Shown piece after piece: positions 24,101 to 34,409 of a DNA stretch of 64,000 nucleotides. Each line of letters starts with the position of its first letter. Within the stretch, counting starts at the first letter, position 1. The position numbers were made by a program, and so were the translations under genes. Source of the stretch: Elephas maximus indicus. Lineage: Eukaryota; Chordata; Mammalia; Proboscidea; Elephantidae. Location: NCBI RefSeq assembly GCF_024166365.1, contig NC_064820.1, positions 66,813,501-66,877,500 of the forward strand, read 5' to 3'. The notes beneath the pieces were generated by a model. It made no database searches, had not been told where the DNA came from, and worked only from the letters and a program-made list of their open reading frames with translations.

Positions 24101-25009
24101 AAAATGAATCAAAGACCTAAACATAAAATCTAAAACGATAAAGATCATGGAAGAAAAAATAGGGACAAGGTTAGGAGCCCTAATACATGGCATAAACAGT
24201 ATACAAAACACTGTTAAGAATGCAGAAGAAAAACTAGATAACTGGAAGCTCCTAAAAATCAAACACCTATGCTCATCCAAAGAATTCACCAGACTGGGAA
24301 AAAGTTTTTAGCTATGACATTTCTGATCAGGGCCTGATCTCTAAAATCTACATGATACTGCAAATACTCAACTGCAAAAAGACAAATAACCCAATTAAAA
24401 AATGGGCAAAAGATGTGAATAGACACTTCACTAAAGAAGACATTCAGGTAGCTAACAGATACATGAGGAAATGTTCACGATCATTAGCCATTAAAGAAAT
24501 GCAGATCAAAACTACAATGAGATTTCCTCTCACTCCAACAAGGCTGACATTAAGACAAAAAACACAAAATATTAAATGTTAGAGAGTCTGTAGGGAGATT
24601 GAAACACTTATACACTGCTGGTGGGAATGTCAAGTGGTACAACCACTTAGGAAATCTATTTGGCACTTCCTTAAAAAGCTAGAAATAGAACTACCATACG
24701 ATCCAGCAATCCCACTCCTCGAAATATATCCTAGAGAAATAATAGCCTTTACACGAACAGACATATGCACACCCAAGCTTATTGCAGCACTGTTTAAAAT
24801 AGTAAAAATGGAAGCAACCGAGGTGCCCATCAACGGATGAATGGATAAATAAATTACGGTATATTCACACAATGGAATACTATGCAACAATAAAGAACAG
24901 TGAGGACTCTGTGAAACATTTCATAACATGGAGGAACCTGGAAGGCATTATGCTGAGTGAAATTAATCAATTGCAAAAGGACAAATATTGTATAAGACCA
25001 CTAGTATAA
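21187..25009 (+). pseudogene. L1 ORF2p (endonuclease-reverse transcriptase), broken
   Basis: The span of 3823 bases fits the usual ORF2 length (about 1275 codons). Endonuclease: 'IIVGDFNTAL' near 21606-21635 and 'SRIDHVLGH' near 21789-21815, separated by a one-base insertion near 21775. Reverse transcriptase: '[16 protein letters not shown]' (22777-22824), then '[14 protein letters not shown]' from 23005, '[18 protein letters not shown]' and 'LFADDMILY' (about 23315-23341); FADD is the normal L1 form. '[13 protein letters not shown]' marks the C-terminal region near 23750. Breaks include stops near 21238 and 22895, the SINE piece at 22945 and frameshifts near 23589 and after 24016. Confidence 0.92.
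22945..22966 (+). mobile_element. 22-bp AfroSINE 3' end inserted in L1 ORF2
   Basis: The insert 'tcaactcgacggcattgggttt' (first 20 bases tcaactcgacggcattgggt) equals the AfroSINE 3' end, and ACCACATAAA is duplicated exactly on each side (22935-22944 and 22967-22976). Removing insert plus one duplicate restores the normal L1 spacing ('catc/cacataaataaaac'). It adds 32 bases and so shifts the ORF2 frame. Confidence 0.85.
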
Positions 25010-26019
25010 GAAGTTGAGAAATAGTTTAAACTGAGAAGAAAATATTCTTTTGTGGTTACAAGAGAGGGGAGGGTGGGAGGGTGGGAGAAGGGTATTCACT
25101 AATTAGTTGGTAGATTAGAATTACTTTAGGTGAAGGGAAAGACACACAATACAGGGGAGGTCAGCACAACTGGACTAAACCAAAAGCAAAGAAATTTCCT
25201 GAATAAACTGAATGTTTCAAAGGCCAGTGTAGCAGGGGCAGGGGTTTGGGGACCATGATTTCAGGGTACATCTAAGTCAATTGGCATAATAAAATCTATT
25301 AAGAAAACAGTCTGCATTCCACTTTAAAAAGTGGCATCGGGGGTCTTAAACGCTAGCAAGCAGCCTTCTAAGATGCATCAATTGGTCTCAGCCCACCTGG
25401 ATCAAAGGAGAATGAAGAACACCAAGGACACAAGGTAATTACAAGCTGAAGAGACAGAAAGGGCCACATGAACCAGAGACTACATCATCCTGAGACCAGA
25501 AGAACTAGATGGTGCCTGGCTACAACTGATGACTGCCCTGACGGGGAATATAACAGAGAACCCCTGAGCGGGGAGGAGAGCAGTGGGATGCAGACCCCAA
25601 ATTCTCATAAGACCAGACGTAATGGTCTGACTGAGACTAGAAGAACCCCAGTGGTCATGGCCCCCAGACCTTCTGTTACCCCAGGACAGGAACCATTCCC
25701 AAAGCCAACTCTTCAGACATGGATTGGACTGGACAATGGGTTGGAGAGAGATGCTGGTGAGGAGTGAGCTTCTTGGATCAGGTGGACACTTGAGACTATG
25801 TTGGCATCTCCTGCCTGGAGGGTAGTTGAGAAGGTAGAGGGGGTTAGAAGCTGGCAAAACGGATATGAAAAGAGAGAGTGGAGGGAGAGGGTGGGCTGTC
25901 TCATTAGAGGGAGAATAATTGGGAGTATGTAGCAAGGTGTATATGAGTTTTTATGTGAGAGACTGACTTTATTTGTAAATTTTCACTTAAAGCACAATAA
26001 AAATTATTTTTTAAAAAAG
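25010..26019 (+). other. L1 3' UTR
   Basis: Non-coding tail of the full-length L1, with a G-rich stretch ('gagaggggagggtgggaggg' at about 25062-25081) typical of L1 3' UTRs and the final 'aaagcacaataaaaattatt'. ORFs across this region, including 151 codons on the minus strand, recur only because the repeat recurs. Confidence 0.85.
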
Positions 26020-26031
26020 TGACTAAAGTAG

Positions 26032-26962
26032 AAAACAGAAGTCCACCATATTTGGAGTAAGCATTAGGGATGAAATACAGGTCATGGATGTCCGAAGAAA
26101 TAGTGATTTTTACATTTTGTCCTATGTGGCATCAGAATGGTTGCATCAAACCAGCCAGATAAAAAAATATGCCTTGTTTGTTTTCCTTTCTGCCATCTGC
26201 CTATTTAAAGCCCAGTCATCTTCCAGGGCCTAGATGAAGCCACACCTCTTGACCCTTACTCCTTTTTTAAATATCCTCTGAACTTCCTGGATGCTCATAA
26301 ACAAAACACATAATTTAGCATCAGGAAATCTTCCCTGACTGCTGCAGTTCTCATTGATTTTTCCCCTACTCTCTACTTAGAGCTTGTACCACACAATTTA
26401 ACACTTAATTACATATTGCTTGAATTGTTTGCTATTGTTCCTTGTGTGTAGGGTAGATGACAAGGATGTGGGTGGAATTGGATTATGGGGACCTGGGCTA
26501 GGGCGTGGATTTACAGAGCCATAATATAGCGATAAATGCAAAGGCAGCCTTGGGAACAGCTAACCCTGAGAAATGACAGTAAATTAGGTTGTGAATTTAG
26601 AGCAGAGGCCTGAAGCAGGTTTTGTACTGGAGCCTGAAGTTAAAACAAAGCAGTAGGTTAAGGCCAAGAATTTGGCTAAAGATCTGGAAAGCCACAAGAA
26701 TGAAAGATGGTGAGGCAGGGTGTGGGGTAATAATAAAAGTGATGATGATATATTACGCTTAGTTCAAATACTGTGTGGCACATAATTGATGTGTAACACC
26801 AAAGCATCAAAACAACATCAGAAATTGCTTGATTTTACCAAAATTCTAAACGTGCCTATACCTTGGCTCAGAAATTTCACTTTTAGAAGGTTATCCTAAA
26901 GAGCTATTCAAACAACTGTATAACATGTATGTATTCAACATTGTTAATAAAAACAAAAAATA
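26032..26962. other. intergenic; L2-like stretch at about 26160-26460
   Basis: 26160-26460 ('aatcttccctgactgctgca', 'agagcttgtaccacacaatt') resembles the L2 3' region, plus orientation. The rest is unrecognised. Confidence 0.45.
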
Positions 26963-27421
26963 ACCCTGATGAAGCAGGAGGAAAGTGGGGTGCAGAACTC
27001 AAATTCTAGTAAAAAGATCAGACTTAACAGTCTGACTGAGACTGCAGAAACCCCAGACGATATGGCCCCCAGACTCTCTGTTAACCCAGAACCAGAACCG
27101 TTCCTGAAGCCAACTCTTCAGACAAAGATTAGACTAGACATAACACATAATACCTTACTCACGAAGAGTGTGCTTCTTAGTTCAAGTAGATACATGAGAC
27201 TAAATGGGTAGCTCCTGTCCAGTGGCAAGATGAGAAGGCAGAAAGGGACAGGAGCTGGTTGAATGGACACAGGAAACCTGGGGCGGAAAGGGGGAGTGTG
27301 CTGTCACATTATAGAGAGAACAACTAGGGTCACATAACAACATGTGTACAAATTTTTGTACGAGTAACTAAATTGAGCTGCAAACTTTCACTTAAAGCTC
27401 ACTAATAAATTGTGAAAAAAA
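26963..27421 (+). mobile_element. diverged L1 3' UTR end
   Basis: Same order as 25570-26010 but more diverged: 'cagactctctgttaacccag', 'gaagccaactcttcagacaa', 'caaactttcacttaaagctc', then an A-rich end. 5'-truncated older copy. Confidence 0.85.
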
Positions 27422-28194
27422 AATAAAATGGAAACAGGCCAAATATTCATCTATAAATGCTTGTTTGCTTGCAGTTTCCACTAATATCCACGCATATGAT
27501 AAAATAATAGCCAGCAGTTAAAAAGAGGTAGATCTATGAACGTCGGCATGGAAAGAGGCCCAAAATATATTTTAAGAAGAAAGTTTCAGAACAGTATACA
27601 CAGCATGATATCTTAAATATACAAATTACAGAGGTATAGTTATAGGTGCTTAATGGACTCAAAGGCAAAGGGTTTTTTTTATAATGGATATTTTCAAACA
27701 TTTTTCAAAGCGTCATCTCCTAATACTGCTCCCGATAAATACCAAATCACCTCGAGTACATGCTAAAAATACATATTCCTGAACTTTATGCTATATATAC
27801 TCAATCAGAATCTCCGGTGAGGGGACCCAAGAACCTAGATAATAATCAGACCACATGAATTTTGTGTCCCGTAAGGTTTGAGAATTACCACCTTAATATG
27901 GTACTTAACAGTGGTTACTTCCAGGGAGTGGGATTTGGAGGGCAAGGAGGGTTTCTTCTGTTATTTTATTTTATTCTCTTCTGTATTTTTTTAATTTTTA
28001 TGAATATTTACTATATATGTAATAATCTACATCCACTAGAGATTTTTCAGGTTTAGATGACTGAAACATTAAATGCCAATTTTCCGGTCCATATAAATGA
28101 GGATACACATTACCAATTTAGCTTATTCAGGAGGAAAAAAGACTATCAAATCAAAGACTATACATTTGACACTATATAAAGAAGAGTTATCAAA
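27422..28194. other. intergenic, nothing recognised
   Basis: No gene or named repeat seen. The 64-codon ORF at 27862 is a low-complexity Phe/Leu-rich chance frame. Confidence 0.45.
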
Positions 28195-28420
28195 TTTCTT
28201 TCTTTATACAACAAATAGCTGTTGAGCATCTGTGTACCAGATGCTGTTCTATGTGCTCAAGACAGAGTGAAAAACAAGGTTCCTACCCTCAAGGAGCTTA
28301 CTTTAAAGTGCAGGAGGAGGCAACCAAAAGGTAAATAACTAAGCAATGTAACTGAAGATTGTTTTAACAAGATTATGTGATAGAGGACAAGGTGGGGGTG
28401 AGGTAGGGTGTCAGGGAAGG
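28195..28420 (-). mobile_element. L2/MIR-type ancient repeat
   Basis: 'tgagcatctgtgtaccagat', 'gctgttctatgtgctcaaga' and 'cctaccctcaaggagcttac' are the common 'accaggcactgttcta...ccctcaaggagctt' order of ancient mammalian repeats. Strand and limits are uncertain. Confidence 0.5.
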
Positions 28421-28522
28421 CTTTTTTGAGAGGTGATTTTTGACTGAGAAGAGTAAAATGAGAAGAGTCAGTCAAATGAAAAATTGAGCAAGAGTGACAA
28501 TCCTGCTTTGGGGCAGGGAGGA

Positions 28523-28592
28523 AAACCCACCCATTGCCGTCGAGTTGATTCTGACTCATAGCGACCCTAAAAGACAGAGTAGAACTGCCCCG
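28523..28592 (-). mobile_element. 70-bp 5'-truncated AfroSINE with perfect TSD
   Basis: Only the 3' part ('ccattgccgtcgagttgatt', 'gacagagtagaactgcccc') is present. GGGGCAGGGAGGA is duplicated exactly at 28510-28522 and 28593-28605 (13 bp). Confidence 0.92.
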
Positions 28593-28988
28593 GGGGCAGG
28601 GAGGATGGGGGAAGAACTTGGCATATAAGAGGGACAGAAAAGAGCTCTGTGAGGCTGGAGCAGAGCGAGCAGAACACCAGACGAGGCTGGAGAGGTGGGC
28701 CAGAGCTGTATCATAGAGACCTGAAAGGAATTTAGATTCTATTCTAAGAGTAAAGAGAAGCCAGTAATTTGTTTTTGAGAAGGAAATTATCTCTTTTGCA
28801 TTTTTAAGTGATCACTTTCATACCCTTTGAGCTGGTATTCCTGCTTGGAAGAATGAGTCTACAAGAAAAAAAGTTTGACAAAGATGTTCATAATAGGGAT
28901 TTTAAAGCCATACAAAAGTTAACACATTCGAACTATATGTGAACAAAAAAGGATTCAGAAATATTATGGAGTACTAATACGGCCATTA

Positions 28989-29185
28989 GGAGTCCCAGTA
29001 GCACAGTGGTTAAGAGCTCAGCTACCAACCAAAAGGTCGATGGTTCGAAACCACCAGCCGCTCTGTGGGAGAAAGATGTGGCAGCCTGCTTCCATAGAGA
29101 TTACAGCCTTGGAAACCCTATGAGGCAGTTCTACTCTGTCCTATAGGGTCGCTACGAGTTAGAATCAACTCGATGGCAACAGGGG
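28989..29185 (+). mobile_element. AfroSINE, plus orientation, first of a tandem pair
   Basis: Full long-form copy ('cagtagcacagtggttaaga' ... 'caactcgatggcaacag'). Flanked by AATACGGCCATTA (28976-28988) and AATATGGCCATCA (29186-29198). Confidence 0.92.
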
Positions 29186-29198
29186 AATATGGCCATCA

Positions 29199-29435
29199 GG
29201 AGCCCTTGTGGCACAGTTGTTAAGTGCTCAGCTGCTAACTGAAAGGTCAGCAGTTTGAACCTACCAGGGCCTCCATGGGAGAAAAGACCTGGTGACCTGC
29301 TCACGTAAGGTTTAAACCCATTGCTTTGGAGTAGATTCTGACTCATAGCTTACCACCTGGGTAATCCTATGGGCAGACCTAGTCTGTCATATAGGGTTGT
29401 TGTGAGTTGGAATCTACTCAACGGCACACAACAAC
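29199..29435 (+). mobile_element. AfroSINE, plus orientation, second of a tandem pair, rearranged
   Basis: Head 'cccttgtggcacagttgtta' and end 'atctactcaacggcaca' are normal, but the middle (about 29310-29365) carries inverted-type AfroSINE sequence 'aacccattgctttggagtag', so the copy is a composite. Flanked by AATATGGCCATCA (29186-29198) and AATATGGCCATTA (29436-29448); the target is present three times around the pair. Confidence 0.88.
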
Positions 29436-29822
29436 AATATGGCCATTAAAAATTACAAGTGTGTGGAATATAAAAACATGTTAAAAAAGTAATAAGAGAC
29501 AAAGCCAAGCAAAAAAAGAAATCTTATAACAGAAAACTAACTCTGTGATGTGAAAAACAACAACCAACTTCGTAACATATTTACACTGTTGTAAATGTAT
29601 ATCCTATGTCCTAGATATTCTCTGTCGATGCTCTGTAAACTATATTTTCAATTTAAACAAGGAAATCAAACAGCCATGAAAGATAAGTATGTATATTAAC
29701 AACAATTTGAAAACAAAGGGATGTTTTTGAGTTTACCATTTATTGGAAGCTTTGCTTTCTGTACAGTTGTTTAAATTCATAACAAAATAATCAGGTGCTA
29801 TCCCTTGGTTTATCCATTAATA

Positions 29823-29997
29823 TGGAGCCCTGGTGGTTCAGCAGTTAAGAGCTCAGCTGCTAACCAAAAGGTAGGCAGTTCGACTCCACCAGCTGCCCTT
29901 GGAAACCCTATGGGGGCAGTTCCACTCTGCCCTGTAGGGTTGCTATGAGTCAGAATCGACTCAACGGCAATGGGTTTGGGTTTTTTTGTTGTTGTTG
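29823..29997 (+). mobile_element. AfroSINE, plus orientation, with TSD
   Basis: Short-form full copy flanked by TTATCCATTAATA (29810-29822) and TTATCCTTTAATA (29998-30010). Ends in GTTGTTGTTG-type repeats, as in the RTE tail. Confidence 0.94.
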
Positions 29998-30689
29998 TTA
30001 TCCTTTAATAAGAAGAAACATTTCATTGAAACCTCATCCCCTCTATTTGTGCCTAACTTGGAACTGAATACATTAAGCAAAAACTAACGCTGGTCATGGT
30101 TTTTAAAAAACAATCATGACACACAGACCAATGGAATAGAATTGAGAATCCAGAAGAAAAATCTATCCATCTATTAGCAGCTGATCTTCAACAAAGGGTC
30201 AAAATCCATTCAAGAAGAAGAAACAGTCTCTTTTACAAACGGTGTTGGCAAAACTGGATGTCCATATGCAGAAAAATGAAACAGGATTCATACCCCATAC
30301 TATGCACAAAAACTAACTCAGAATGGACAATTGACCTACTTGTTACAATTAAAACTATAAAGTTCCTGAAAGATAACATAGGGTCAGAACTAGGGGACCT
30401 AATTTTTGGCATAAATAGCCTATAAACAAAACTAAAAACACACGAATGACAGAAGATAAATTAGATAACAGGGACCTCCTAAAATTAAATACTTATGCTC
30501 ATCTAAAGACTTTATCAAGAGAGTAAAAAGAGAATCTACAGACTGGGAAAAACCTTCGGCAATGACATATCTGATAAGGGTCTAATCTCCAGAATACACA
30601 GAAAATTTTAACAACTCGACAACAAAAAAATAAACAACCCAATTAAAAAATGGACAAAGGATATAAACAGACACATCACCAAACAGGAC

Positions 30690-31769
30690 TGTGGTGCAAT
30701 GGATCACTTTTATATGGCCTTTCTCATCATGGTCTTGTAACTCTCATCAAAGGATTGGGTAAAACTATGCAAATAAGGTGATTGTGTCCCACCAAGAGAA
30801 CTGGACATCTTGCTAATAATGCACATAAGATGTGTGGCACCCTTGTGGAAGTGGGACCCTGAAAATAAGGTGTATGGAACTTTAACAAGTGAATCCGTCA
30901 ATTTTCCAATCATGCTTAAAATGAGCCATCCCTGAGGTGGACAGGGAGGACCTCGCTATTGCCAAGAAAGAAAAGCTGAGAGAGGAGCACATCCTTTGGA
31001 CCCGGTGTCCATGCACTGAGAATCTCCTAGACTTGGGAGGCAGAAAGCTGTTATACTAGAGATGGCACAAGATGGCACGAAGTGCCGGCGAGCACAGCAG
31101 AGAAATGGCAGCAGCAGGACTAGGAGACCAGCAGGAGACAGTGCAATGGTCTTCCCAGCCCAAAAGGCAAGAAAGTTGAGCACTTTTGGGCAGGGGGCTG
31201 GCTGGCACAGTGGGGTGCCTCCAGGCAATTGGTGGAGATAGGCTTGTTGACTCATGGAGCTAGAGAACTGAGTATTTTGGGGCCAAGGCTTACTGGGAGA
31301 GTGGGGTGCCTCTGGGAACTTATCAGAGGAGCTAAGGAGTTATGTAACACTTGCCTAAGCAGGACAGAGGCCAGGCCAGCCAAAGAGGCCTGGCGGGCCG
31401 AGAGCTGAGGGGTCAAGAGCCCACCAGAGGCCTGCCTGTGGGCATAGCCAACAAGCTGTCCTGACCAAAGAATTGTATCCTGAGTTGTTCTTGATCTTGA
31501 ATTGTAACCTGTTATTTCCCTAATAAACCCTGTAATTGTGAGCATTGTCTGTGAGCTCTGCGTGTCCACTGCAACAAATTACTGAACCCAGCAGAGAAGT
31601 AGAGAGTGAAATGGGAGGGACAGCTGGTGTCAGAATTGGTAAAAAGTTTGAAAGGAGGAGGTATGCCACCTCATAGCAATCAGCCTTGGGCTATCACTGC
31701 TGATGGTGATTCTCTCTTCCCCTCATGAAGTTAGAGGGGGTCAGATGCCTCTGCCGTGCCATTTTTACA
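30690..31769 (+). mobile_element. LTR element with TG...CA ends and 5-bp TSD, probably solo LTR
   Basis: A 1080-bp insert starting TGTGGTGCAATGG and ending TTTTTACA, with AGGAC duplicated exactly at 30685-30689 and 31770-31774. AATAAA lies at about 31521-31526 ('ccctaataaaccctgtaatt'), which sets the plus orientation. Inside, TGGTGTCAGAATTGG at 31625-31639 resembles a tRNA-Leu primer-binding site as used by ERVL-type elements and follows an ACA two bases earlier. The insert may therefore be a long solo LTR or an LTR plus a piece of leader. No viral genes are present. Confidence 0.75.
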
Positions 31770-31827
31770 AGGACATTCAGGAGGCCACAAATACATGAAA
31801 AAACACTCATGATCATAAGCCATTAAC

Positions 31828-31983
31828 CCACCCAGTGCTGTCGAGTTGATTACTGACTCATAGCGACCCTAAAGGACAGAGTAGAACTGCCTCATAGAGT
31901 TTCCAAGGAGTGCCTGGCGGATTCAAACAGCCGACTCTTTGCTTAGCAGCCATAGCACTTAACCACCACGCCACCAGCATTTC
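31828..31983 (-). mobile_element. AfroSINE, minus orientation
   Basis: 'cccagtgctgtcgagttgat', 'gacagagtagaactgcctca' and 'acttaaccaccacgccacca' in order, inserted in the old L1 between collinear segments. TSD unclear (possibly ccatta / ccgtta). Confidence 0.9.
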
Positions 31984-32024
31984 CCGTTAGCTTTCGAGAG
32001 AAGCAAATCAAAACTACAATGAGA

Positions 32025-34409
32025 GAGGAACAACCAAGATGGCGGAATAGACAGATGCTTCCGGCAAGCCCTCTTTACAACAAAGACCCAAAGAAACAAG
32101 TGAAACAAATATATTTGTGAAAAGCTGGGAGCCCTGAGCTTCAAAGGCAAGCTTAGAAAACGAACTGAGGGGCAGGGGAGGAAGAGACCGTTCAGAAGAG
32201 GAGAGGAGTTACTGGACTTGAATTGTGGGGAGCCCTCAGGCACCATTCCCGGAGCGGTGGCAGCAGGCTGGTACTAGCATTCTGCTGCAGTTTCCTCAGG
32301 GAGAAGCAGCCAGCCACTGCAGCCTACTCACACCTCCGGAACCTGAGAAGAGGGGCGCTTTTGGAAAAAGCTAAGTACTTGCAAATATTTTACCGCGCCC
32401 CACCCCACCCCCAAGCGGGCTTCAGCGGCTGAATTCCCTGGGCCTGAGATAGCACCTAGAGCCACCCTCCCAGCCTTGGGGAAGGAAAAAATTTGCAATT
32501 CGGGGAAAAGATAATTTGCTAGCTCCACTACCAGGGGGAGCTCAGGGCAGAAGCAGATCCTGTCCAGGCATAAACCATCCATGGACTTTGAGCACCTTTC
32601 CCGTCTGCATGGATCTGTGTGGGCCTATTTCAGGAGAATAGGCCCTTGTTGGCAGACTCCAACCATTTCAGCTGTGCAGTGGAGAGGTGGGTGTTTGATG
32701 TTTGACATTGCTTTGCCCATTCAACAAGGTCCCCACCTACCCACATCAGGGACCTAAGGACTGGTAGCTCCACTCAGGTCACCCAGCCATCCACGACAGA
32801 GATCCAAAGATAACTGGTACCTCCCAGTCCTTACAACCAAAAACTTTGGGTGCCCGTGGTCCATCTGCAGAACCCACCCATCAGCACGGTCTAGGAAACA
32901 GGGATGCACTTTCATCGGAGACACTCGGGGGGTCAGTTCTCAGCCCCGTGCCTTGTTCAGAGTGTGACCCCCTGCTGCAATCAGATACTGGTATATATGC
33001 CAACCACCCCTGCCCCTCTAAGACTGTAGGACAGAGCCTGTACCACACACTCGGTGATCAGCTACCTGGAAACCTGAGCTGAACTCATACAAGAAAACTG
33101 AATGGACTCCTAGACTGATATACCTGATAACAGCTCTAGCCATCTGGGGACAGGACGTCAGCAATCCAAAGGTGAAAATAATCAAGCTAGCTCACTCAAG
33201 CAACCCATAGGGGGATACCAAAACAAAACAAAGCCAGAAGCTATGACACAGTAAGCAAGCATAAACTAATACAATAACTTATAGATGGCTCAGAGACAAC
33301 AGTCAATATCAAGTGACATAAAGAAACAGAACATGATCACCTCAACAGGCTCTCAAAACAAAGACTCCAGGGATCTTCTAGATGAAAGTGCATTCCTGGA
33401 ATTACCAGAGCCAGAATACAAAAGTTTAATATACAAAGAACCCTTCAAGACATCAGGAAGGAAGTGAGGCAATATGCAGAATAAGCCAAGGAACACACAG
33501 CTAAAGCAATTGAAGAAATTAGAAAGATTATTCAGGAACATAATGAAAAGTTTAATAAGCTGGAAAAATCTATAGATAGGCAGCAATCAGAAATTCAGAA
33601 GATTAACCATAAAATTACAGAAGTAGACAACTCAATGGAAAGTCAGAGGAGGAGAATTGAACAAGTAGATGCTAGAATTTCTGAACTCAAAGATAAATCA
33701 CTTGACACTAATATATCTGAAGAAAAATCAGATAAAAGAATTTTAAAAAAATGAAGAAACCTTAAGAATCATGTGGGACTCTATCAAGAGAAATACTCTA
33801 CGAGTGACTGGAGTACCAGAACGGGGAGGCATAACAGAAAATACAGAGAGAATTGTTGAAGATTTGTTGGCAGAAAACTTCCCTGATATCATGAAAGATG
33901 AGAAGATATCTATCCAAGAGGCTCATTGAACTCCACATAAGGTAGATCTTAAAAGAAAGGCACCAAGGCATATTATAATCAAACTTGCCAAAACCAAAGA
34001 TAAAGAGAGAATTATAAGAGCAGCGAGGGATAAGTGAAAAGTCACCTACAAAGGAGAGCCAGTAAGAATGAGCTCGGACTACTCGGCAGAAACCATGCAG
34101 GCAAGAAGAAAATGGGATGACATATTTAAAAAATTGAAGGAAAAAAATTGCCTACCAAGAATTGTATATCCAGCAAAACTGTTTCTTAAATATGAAGGTG
34201 AAATTAAGACATTTCCAGGTAAACACAAGTTTAGGGAATTCAGAAAAACCAAACCAACACTACAAGAAATACTAAAGGGAGTTCTTTGGTTAGAAAATCA
34301 ATAGTATCAGGTATCAACCCTAGACTAGAACACTGGGCAGAGCAACCAGAAGTCAACCCAGACAGGGAAATCCAAAAACACAAAGAAAGATTACATAAAA
34401 AAAAAAAAA
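32025..34409 (+). mobile_element. ORF1-only L1 derivative ('half-L1') with A tail and TSD
   Basis: Starts GAGGAACAACCAAGATGGCG, collinear with the full-length L1 from its first base, and follows it through the 5' UTR and all of ORF1. It stops shortly after the ORF1 stop at 'agaaagattacat' and continues with a run of A. TACAATGAGA is duplicated exactly at 32015-32024 and 34410-34419. It contains no ORF2. It is inserted in the old L1 in the same orientation. The structure matches a retrotransposed L1 transcript that ended in the A-rich region between ORF1 and ORF2, or a HAL1-like (ORF1-only) element. Confidence 0.92.
33285..34304 (+). pseudogene. L1 ORF1p of the half-L1, broken
   Basis: Begins MAQRQQSISSDIKKQNMITS at 33285 and reaches the C-terminal domain 'MSSDYSAETMQARRKW...' at 34068-34304. 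Breaks: the same loss of frame in codons ~45-60 and the same 'gctcattgaactcc' TGA (about 33925) as the copy at 19708, plus private ones (TAA near 33482, a frame change in the A run near 33745, TGA near 34035). It is highly similar to the other copy across its whole length. Confidence 0.9.

Larger units (their letters stand above)
18459..26019 (+). mobile_element. structurally full-length L1 LINE with TSD
   Basis: Begins GAGGCGGAGCCAAGATGGCG, the usual start of a mammalian L1 5' UTR, and ends with an AATAAA-containing A-rich tail. TGACTAAAGTAG occurs on both sides (18447-18458 and 26020-26031), an exact 12-bp target duplication. Parts in order: 5' UTR 18459-19707, ORF1 19708-20726, inter-ORF A-rich region, ORF2 21187-25009, 3' UTR 25010-26019. 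Both ORFs carry frameshifts and stops, so this copy is inactive. A 22-bp AfroSINE piece with its own duplication sits inside ORF2 at 22945-22966. The 3' UTR matches 1-408 and 13023-13697, which places those copies in the same or close subfamilies. Confidence 0.96.

Noticed and set aside
25480-25935. 151-codon minus-strand ORF
   Set aside because: It lies wholly in the L1 3' UTR antisense strand and recurs only because the L1 recurs.
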